Position numbers and translations under genes: made by a program
In this document: positions 58,484 through 64,000 of the stretch, one piece after another
Position numbering within the stretch: the first letter of the stretch is position 1
Layout: each line of letters begins with the position of its first letter
From: Acheta domesticus
Lineage: Eukaryota > Arthropoda > Insecta > Orthoptera > Gryllidae
NCBI GenBank assembly: GCA_031308135.1
Contig: JAHLJT010000631.1
Coordinates: 194,484,685-194,548,684, forward strand
Direction: 5' to 3'
DNA: 64,000 nucleotides
The notes under the pieces: model-generated
What the model was told of the DNA's origin: nothing
Databases searched by the model: none
The model's input: the letters and a program-made list of their open reading frames with translations, nothing else

Positions 58484-58740
58484 CTTTTTTATTATTCATT
58501 TAAGGTCTCCCAAGAAACAGCTAGGTCATTGGCGATGACAGTTACATAAATAAAATATTTACAAAAGGTTACAACGGTTACAACCACACAATGTTGAGAC
58601 TTTCTCTGTCAGTCTTCATTGCATTGCAGTCAACAATGAGGTGCTTAGTTGATGAGGTACTTAGTGGGAGACTGCAATTTGGGCAAAAATTTTGAGGATT
58701 AAATCCTTCACAAAAATACAATGTTTTTCCAAATATTGAA
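58484..58740 (-). mobile_element. non-LTR retrotransposon (LINE) 3' end: C-terminal zinc knuckle and 3' UTR
   Basis: On the minus strand a frame from about 58735 to the stop at 58578-58580 reads YFCEGFNPQNFCPNCSLPLS and then STKHLIVDC, a C-x2-C ... H-x4-C knuckle of the kind found at the C-terminus of many LINE ORF2 proteins. A roughly 90-bp 3' UTR follows (GTCATCGCCAATGACCTAGC, TTGGGAGACCTTAAATG) and a short AATAAAAAA tail at about 58484-58492. The element is 5'-truncated just after this motif. The UTR shares tail words with the SINEs and with the fragment at 51620, so it may be related to the SINE partner LINE. The clade cannot be fixed from so short a piece. Confidence 0.7.
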
Positions 58741-59289
58741 GTCACAGCTTCCATAATTTGAAAGATTTTATTACTTTTTTAAAAGCAAGCAAAGTGACAA
58801 TGTTATCGCGCAGTGGCCATACATTGACACCTCTATTTATTTTCAAGTCTCTAGCGATGTTGAAATGTATGAGAGTTGGATAGGACACAGAAACACAAAA
58901 ATATGCATCATAACATTATAAGTCTTTGATTTTTGATAGCTTAAATACTATAAACGGGGATAAATGCTGCTTTGAGAACTTATCTAAAATAATTTTTATT
59001 AACTCTTTTACATTGTGATAAAATGCGATTGGGAAAAAGTGCTCTCTCCTTTTTACTTTCACGTATACGTACGTATACACGGAGTGATATACGTAGTATA
59101 GGGAAAGTTATGTAATGCTGCGCGAAAAAATGGCGTATTTTCGGCGGAAAAAAGTCATTGCCGGGCCGTGATAACTAAAAAGCGGATAAAACCAGTTGCT
59201 AAATTAAGAAAAAAATCCCCTAACACGTGGTGTAGCCAGAAACCCTCTTTTGTAGGTCCTTGATATCGATAAACCAATTGAAAGGAAAA

Positions 59290-60072
59290 CGTCCGTCTGT
59301 CTATCTGGCCGTGTGTCTGTCCGCCTGTCTGTCCGCCTGTCTGTCCGCCTGTCTGTCCGCCTGTCTGTCCGCCTGTCTGTCCGCCTGTCTGTCCGCCTGT
59401 CTGTCCGCCTGTCTGTCCGCCTGTCTGTCCGCCTGTCTGTCCGTCTGTGTGTCCGTCTGTGTGTCCGTCTGTGTGTCCGTCTGTGTGTCCGTCTGTGTGT
59501 CCGTCTGTGTGTCCGTCTGTGTGTCCGTCTGTGTGTCCGTCTGTGTGTCCGTCTGTGTGTCCGTCTGTGTGTCCGTCTGTGTGTCCGTCTGTGTGTCCGT
59601 CTGTGTGTCCGTCTGTGTGTCCGTCTGTGTGTCCGTCTGTGTGTCCGTCTGTGTGTCCGTCTGTGTGTCCGTCTGTGTGTCCGTCTGTGTGTCCGTCTGT
59701 GTGTCCGTCTGTGTGTCCGTCTGTGTGTCCGTCTGTGTGTCCGTCTGTGTGTCCGTCTGTGTGTCCGTCTGTGTGTCCGTCTGTGTGTCCGTCTGTGTGT
59801 CCGTCTGCCTGTCCGTCTGCCTGTCCGTCTGTCTGTCCGTCTGTCTGTCCGTCTGTCTGTCCGTCTGTCTGTCCGTCTGTCTGTCCGTCTGTCTGTCCGT
59901 CTGTCTGTCCGTCTGTCTGTCCGTCTGTCTGTCCGTCTGTCTGTCCGTCTGTCTGTCCGTCTGTGTGTCCGTCTGTCTGTCCGTCTGTCTGTCCGTCTGT
60001 CTGTCCGTCTGTCTGTCCGTCTGTCTGTCCGTCTGTCTGTTCGTCTGTCTCTCCGTCTGTCTCTCCGTCTGT
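59290..60072. repeat. 12-bp minisatellite in homogeneous variant blocks
   Basis: About 65 copies of a 12-bp unit occur in successive blocks. GCCTGTCTGTCC makes about ten units to about 59438. GTCTGTGTGTCC makes about 30 units to about 59802. Two GTCTGCCTGTCC units follow, then about 20 GTCTGTCTGTCC units containing one lone GTCTGTGTGTCC near 59961. Because 12 is divisible by three and the unit lacks stops, several frames stay open on both strands; these frames are not genes. Confidence 0.97.
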
Positions 60073-60214
60073 TAACACTGCTAGCGCCTAAATCATACGT
60101 ACGATTTCTTCCAAAATGGATATTTCCGGGTCGATCTGATTCTAGTCAAAGCTTTGAGATTTTGAAAACGATTCTTCAAAATTTGGGGGTACTTTACATG
60201 TAGACCCCCGGACA

Positions 60215-61255
60215 TTTTCAAAATTTTCTCAAAAACGGCTCCAAACTTTTTCTTCAAATTTCTTGTATGAATAAAGTAAAATGCACTTATTAACATGGCA
60301 TAGGTCTGATTTTTACGAAAAAAAACTGAATATTTGAAAATTGTGAAAGTTTGAATTTTTATCAGCGTCTTTTTCCAACTACAAAATTAAAGATAGAGAT
60401 TTTCCCTTAAAATAAAATGTGCTCTCCAAAGTGAGTTCTTTGATTAAGGTCATGTCATTGTTTTGAAAATTTTAGTAGTTTTCGCGCAATATTGCGTGCA
60501 ATATGTGCAATTTTAAAAAATTTCAAAAACTAGATTTTCTCAAAAGCGGCTCCAAATTTTTTCTTTAAACTTTTGGTAGGGATACTGCTAAATTCTCTTA
60601 TGAGATGACATAAACGCATATTGCCGTATTCTTTTGTTTTTTTCAAAAATTCCAACAGTGTAATTTTTTTGACTTGTCTCTCACGTCGTTAATATTTACA
60701 CTAGTGGCGAATTGTTCACATTATTATATTTATGAGTACATGTTCTTTAAATAATGTAAAGTAAAGTTTGTCTGTGAAAACTAGGTCAAATTTGCGCATT
60801 TTCAGAAACGCTCAAACGCCATTTTCTCATATATGGCTACAATTTGTTTCTTCAAACTTTTGTTACGGATAGTGCTAATTGCACTGTTTAATATGACGTA
60901 AAGTTTATTTTGAGGATTTTTTTTGTTTTTTTAAAAATTACCCATATGTATTTTTTTAAAGGATCTCTCACATCTTTAATATTAACATTACCAGCGATTT
61001 GTAAACATTATTGTATTTGTGAGTGTATGTGTTTCAAATAACATCAAATAAAGTATTTTGAAAACTCAAACATTTTCTGTGAGAATTGGCTTCAAATTTC
61101 GCATTTGTAGTAGTGTTAAAACGCAATTTTCTTTAAAACGGCACATTATCTTTAAAGGAAAATGGCCATTTAGGACTAATTTTTTGTCCTTTTTAATATT
61201 CTAAAATTCATATTTTCGTTATACCAATAGGAAATCGAAAAAATTAAGAAAATGA
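60215..61255. repeat. left arm: about 300-bp modules in tandem
   Basis: The phrase TTTTCTCAAAAACGGCTCCA and variants (TTTTCTCAAAAGCGGCTCCA, TTTTCTCATATATGGCTACA, TTTTCTTTAAAACGGCACAT) recurs at about 60215, 60535, 60822 and 61127, a spacing of 287-320 bp. Each is followed by a TTTCTTCAAACTTTTGGTAG-like stretch and later by TGT(C/A)T(C/A)TCAC. The arm is therefore a diverged tandem array. Confidence 0.75.
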
Positions 61256-61258
61256 CAA

Positions 61259-61403
61259 TAGTATATTATGCAATTAGTTTATAATGGTGTCTTCTTTTGC
61301 AAAAAAAAGAAGATATAACCGAACGAACAACGTTAGGAGTGAGTTCGGCAATATCTTCTTATGAGTGCAAAAAAGGTACATTATAAACGAGTTGCATACA
61401 CTA
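61259..61403. repeat. internal hairpin, about 60-bp arms
   Basis: Left arm 61259-61324 (TAGTATATTATGCAATTAGT ... GATATAACCGAAC) and right arm 61343-61403 (GTTCGGCAATATCTTC ... GTTGCATACACTA) pair imperfectly around an 18-nt loop. It lies between the long left arm and the recombinase remnant. Confidence 0.75.
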
Positions 61404-61568
61404 CTTTTTGTGTAACAGTATTACAAGGATTTACGGAAGCGAAATTAATTTGGTTGTTAAGTTGTAATTCATATTTGTAGTAGTTCTCGAGTTCATGTTT
61501 TGACGTCATGAATGCTACCTAAACAACTAATTTGTTTACAAATGGCAATTAGTTTGAAAGTCGCGATA

Positions 61569-62140
61569 ATGGATTTACCCAGAGAACTTGTGGAAGAAGC
61601 TGCAAAAGCAGAAAATGCTTTGATACCGTTTTTCGGTATCTTGCAAACTTTGAGAACTAATACTTAAAGTTTAGGAAATGGATGAATGAAAAACATGCAA
61701 ATTTATTAAGCGAAGCTGTTGTTCTTTCGTAGCTGTCGGAGCAGGTTGGTTAAGTTAGTATAATGCACATGCTAGAATAAAGACTTTTGTTAACTTAATG
61801 CATGATTATTTAAACATTAAGTCCACAGCATTTAAAGCGTCGACACTATGGTGCACATATTCCAAATTAAAGGCAATGCTAAAGATTAAACACAATATTG
61901 ATATTGGAACTTTTCATAAAGTAAATTTTCTTATGAAACAAGCAAATGTGCGATATCAACCTATAAAGGCAATGGTATTTTCCCAAGAAGATGTAAACAC
62001 ATTTCTTACAAAAGCTGATGATAAGACTTTTCTTTTCATGAAGGTATAATAATGACAATGGCAATAATAGTTAAGATTTATTTATTAACTGGTGTATTGT
62101 ATTAATAACTGGTATGATTTTTAGGTTATTGATATTTTTT
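61569..62140 (+). pseudogene. tyrosine recombinase (Crypton-like) N-terminal fragment with a probable intron
   Basis: A start at 61569 gives MDLPRELVEEAAKAENALIP, then the frame is broken. About 61671-61750 reads KFRKWMNEKHANLLSEAVVL followed by a stop and LSEQ. The frame at 61798-62049 gives STLWCTYSKLKAMLKIKHNI, VNFLMKQANVRYQP and KAMVFSQEDVNTFLTKADDK with TFLFMK. These match, from memory, the SAM-like core-binding domain and the lead-in to the catalytic domain of insect Crypton-type recombinases (FRKW, STLW..YS.LK, F...E...FL..ADD..L..K). The codon after TFLFMK is a GT that could be a donor; 81 bp later TTTTTAG precedes VIDIF, which restores the expected hydrophobic strand. The catalytic R, H-R and Y boxes were not found, so this fragment is non-functional. 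Confidence 0.6.
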
Positions 62141-62689
62141 GAAGATGTGGCAATGTTTGACTCGTGGCAATGTATCTGTCGTTATCTTATCAAGGAAATA
62201 CTTAATACGAATGCTGCTTGTAGTGGCAATCAGTTCATTAATACCAAAATTCGTAACCACAGACCTAGGTTAATTGCTAACAAAACATCATCTCTTTACG
62301 AATGTACCGTGAATTTATCAAACAAAATTAAATTAAATTAAATTGACTCATCGTTAAATTGATTTCAGGGACTAACGAGCCAGAATGTTTTTCCTAATGA
62401 TTATATCCACTTATTACTGGGCAGCAATAATAATTACGTGAATTGCTTCAAAAGGTTATTTACTTTATTTTTGTAAAAATAATACGCAAACTCAGGAAGT
62501 ATGTGAAATAATATAGATAAATAGGATCGTAAAAGTATCACAATAGTTTCCAAACGATTGATAGTAAGCTTAACTAGTGGTACTACAGAATGACAGAAAC
62601 ATTCCCGTATTAGTTTTCTATTTTCCTTAGTCCGAATTCGGACTTGCCACATTCTCTTGCCAGGTGCTATCTATCGCCGTACAAAGTAC

Positions 62690-63720
62690 ATTTTCTTGAC
62701 GTTTTCTTTATTTTTCGGTTTCCTAATAATAGAACGGAATTGTTATTTTAAGAATATTAAAGAATAGTAAAACCTCCTCCTAAATGGCAATTTTCTTTAA
62801 AGAATTTGGACAACTGTACATTCGAAATTTGAAGTTCTTTTTTTACAGAAATATTTTCAGTTTTTGAAACTCGACTTTTGGAAAAATCAGCTAGAATTCA
62901 TTCGAATCACTTTAACTCACAAATACAACAGTGGTGTTTACAAATTGCTGTAAATGTGCATACTAACGCCGTGAGACATCTTTCAAAAAATTACATTTGT
63001 ATATTTTTAAAAAAACAGAAAATACCCAAAAATGAACTTAACGTCGTCTTAAAGAGTGCAATTATCACTATCCTTTGCAAAAGTTTGAAGAAATAGTTGG
63101 AGCCATTTATGAGAAAATGGCGTTTGAGCGTTTCTGAAAACGCGGAATTATGAGCTCATTTTAACAGAAAAAGATTCAGTTTTCGAGAAACTTTATCTGA
63201 CATTATTTAAAGCACATGTACTCATTAATGCAATGATGTCAACAAATCGCTGATAATGAAACCGGTACGTATCAAGAATGTGGGATACAAGTGAAAAAAA
63301 TTACATTTCTGTAATTTTTGATAAAATAAAAGAATAGAGAAATATGACGTTTACGTCATCTCATTGAGTACATTACGCACTATCCCTACCAAACGTTCAA
63401 CGAAAAAATTTCGAACCTTTTTTGAAAACATATTGTTTTTGTAATTTTTTAAAATTTCGTATATTTCATGTAATATTTGGCGAAAACTACTAAAATGTTG
63501 AAAACTTGTAAAGGACCTTAATGAACGAACTCACTATGGAGAACAAATCGTATTTCAAAGAAAAATCTCTATCTTCAATGTTGTAATTGTAGGTAGACGC
63601 CGAAAAAATGGAAAATTTTGCAATTTTCGAAAATTGAGAGTTAACCATGGTAATCAGACCTAATCGGAAATCACGAAATCGATTTTCCGCAGCATTACAT
63701 AACTATGTATACTTCTCCGT
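62690..63720. repeat. right arm of the recombinase-containing element
   Basis: About 1,030 bp, the inverted counterpart of the left arm. Clear matches include TCCATTTATGAGAAAATGGC (63100-63120), GTTTGAGCGTTTCTG, CACTATCCCTACCAAACGTT and CGCAGCATTACATAAC near 63690-63705. It lacks the minisatellite of the left arm and so shows the ancestral arrangement. Confidence 0.8.
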
Positions 63721-63724
63721 ATGT

Positions 63725-64000
63725 ACTGAAATGTACCAACAATGTCTCGTCATAAACTATTACGAGATCGTTGACATTATTCACCTTAGGACGGTTATAA
63801 TCATGACCCCTTCCGAATTTATAGTAAAATTTTGGGCGCCAGGAACAGGTTACGTTAATTAAAACCAATGCTTCCACATGCTTTTAACGAATGGATAAAT
63901 GTCCGGCTATCTGGGTCAATGGGTCCCGTAATAGATAATCGCTGTCGTCTAGATAGCCGATTACTTGATCTGCCAACTATACAGTATGGCGAGGAATCTG
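63725..64000. other. flank beyond the element, nothing recognised
   Basis: The sequence continues to the window end without arm similarity. GTCTAGATAGCC-like words near 63945 form a small palindrome with GGCTATCTGGG at 63905. Confidence 0.4.

Larger units (their letters stand above)
59079..63720. mobile_element. 4.6-kb element with about 1-kb inverted repeats around a tyrosine-recombinase remnant
   Basis: The right arm (about 62690-63720) is the reverse complement of the left arm (59079-59130 plus about 60305-61255). Landmarks found in both include GTTATGTAATGCTGCG near the outer ends, TAGGTCTGATT, AGATAGAGATTTT, AGTAGTTTTCGC, TTTTGGTAGGGATA, GAGATGACRTAAAC, GAAACGCTCAAACGCCATTT and AATGGCCATTTAGG-like sequence near the inner ends. 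The left arm carries about 1.2 kb of extra DNA (minisatellite plus one more arm module). The centre (about 61256-62690) contains a hairpin and a Crypton-like gene fragment. The outermost shared bases are ACGGAG; a possible TA target at each end is not certain. Arms of this length with internal repetition resemble foldback elements. Confidence 0.75.

Noticed and set aside
59155..60203. Long open frames (214-307 codons) over the minisatellite on both strands
   Set aside because: The unit length of 12 is a multiple of three and contains no stop in several frames, so all are artefacts of the repeat.

Overview
This 64 kb window looks like non-genic, repeat-dominated DNA from a large arthropod genome, most likely an insect. 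The sequence is AT-rich. Nothing in it supports an intact host protein-coding gene, rRNA, functional tRNA, operon or CRISPR array. What can be identified is mobile DNA: tRNA-headed SINEs, the 3' ends of non-LTR retrotransposons (one Jockey-like with a 12-bp target duplication), two solo LTRs, two piggyBac remnants, foldback elements with long inverted repeats, a MITE, microsatellites and a 12-bp minisatellite. The insect assignment is an inference from this element mix; a large-genome polyneopteran would fit, but no marker gene is present.

Layout. 0-5 kb: SINE copy, CpG-rich island, higher-order tandem repeat and clustered inverted repeats. 5-12 kb: mostly plain AT-rich DNA with CpG-rich islands. 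12-20 kb: a retroelement 3' tail with an internal duplication, a full-length SINE, microsatellites and a long pyrimidine-rich island. 20-26 kb: a 128-bp direct repeat 1,005 bp apart, GGN/ACC trinucleotide tracts and a small hairpin. 26.8-28.2 kb: a decayed ZAD-like gene of a repeat-associated arthropod family, cut by a solo LTR. 28.5-32.5 kb: a three-level nest, in which a SINE is interrupted by a foldback element at TA and the foldback arm is interrupted by a DNA transposon carrying a broken transposase gene. 33.8-34.4 kb: Jockey-like LINE end. 42.9-45.4 kb: solo LTR, a tRNA-Thr-like SINE split by a deleted piggyBac element at TTAA, then another SINE. 47.6-49.1 kb: a SINE in the loop of an inverted repeat, TAA microsatellites and a CpG island. 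50.4-51.0 kb: a second piggyBac transposase remnant. 52-57.4 kb: long strand-asymmetric and CpG-rich tracts plus a 455-bp MITE. 58.5 kb: LINE C-terminal zinc knuckle and 3' UTR. 59.1-63.7 kb: a large element whose roughly 1-kb inverted repeats, built from 300-bp modules, enclose a decayed tyrosine-recombinase (Crypton-like) gene fragment.

The genes do not form a pathway. All recognisable coding sequence belongs to selfish elements and is broken by stops, frameshifts or insertions. The most unusual structure is the 59-63.7 kb element, because Crypton-type elements are generally described as lacking terminal inverted repeats. The nested insertions give a relative chronology: SINE, then foldback, then transposase element; and tRNA-Thr-like SINE, then piggyBac. 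All similarity calls come from reading by eye and remembered family motifs; no database search was run.
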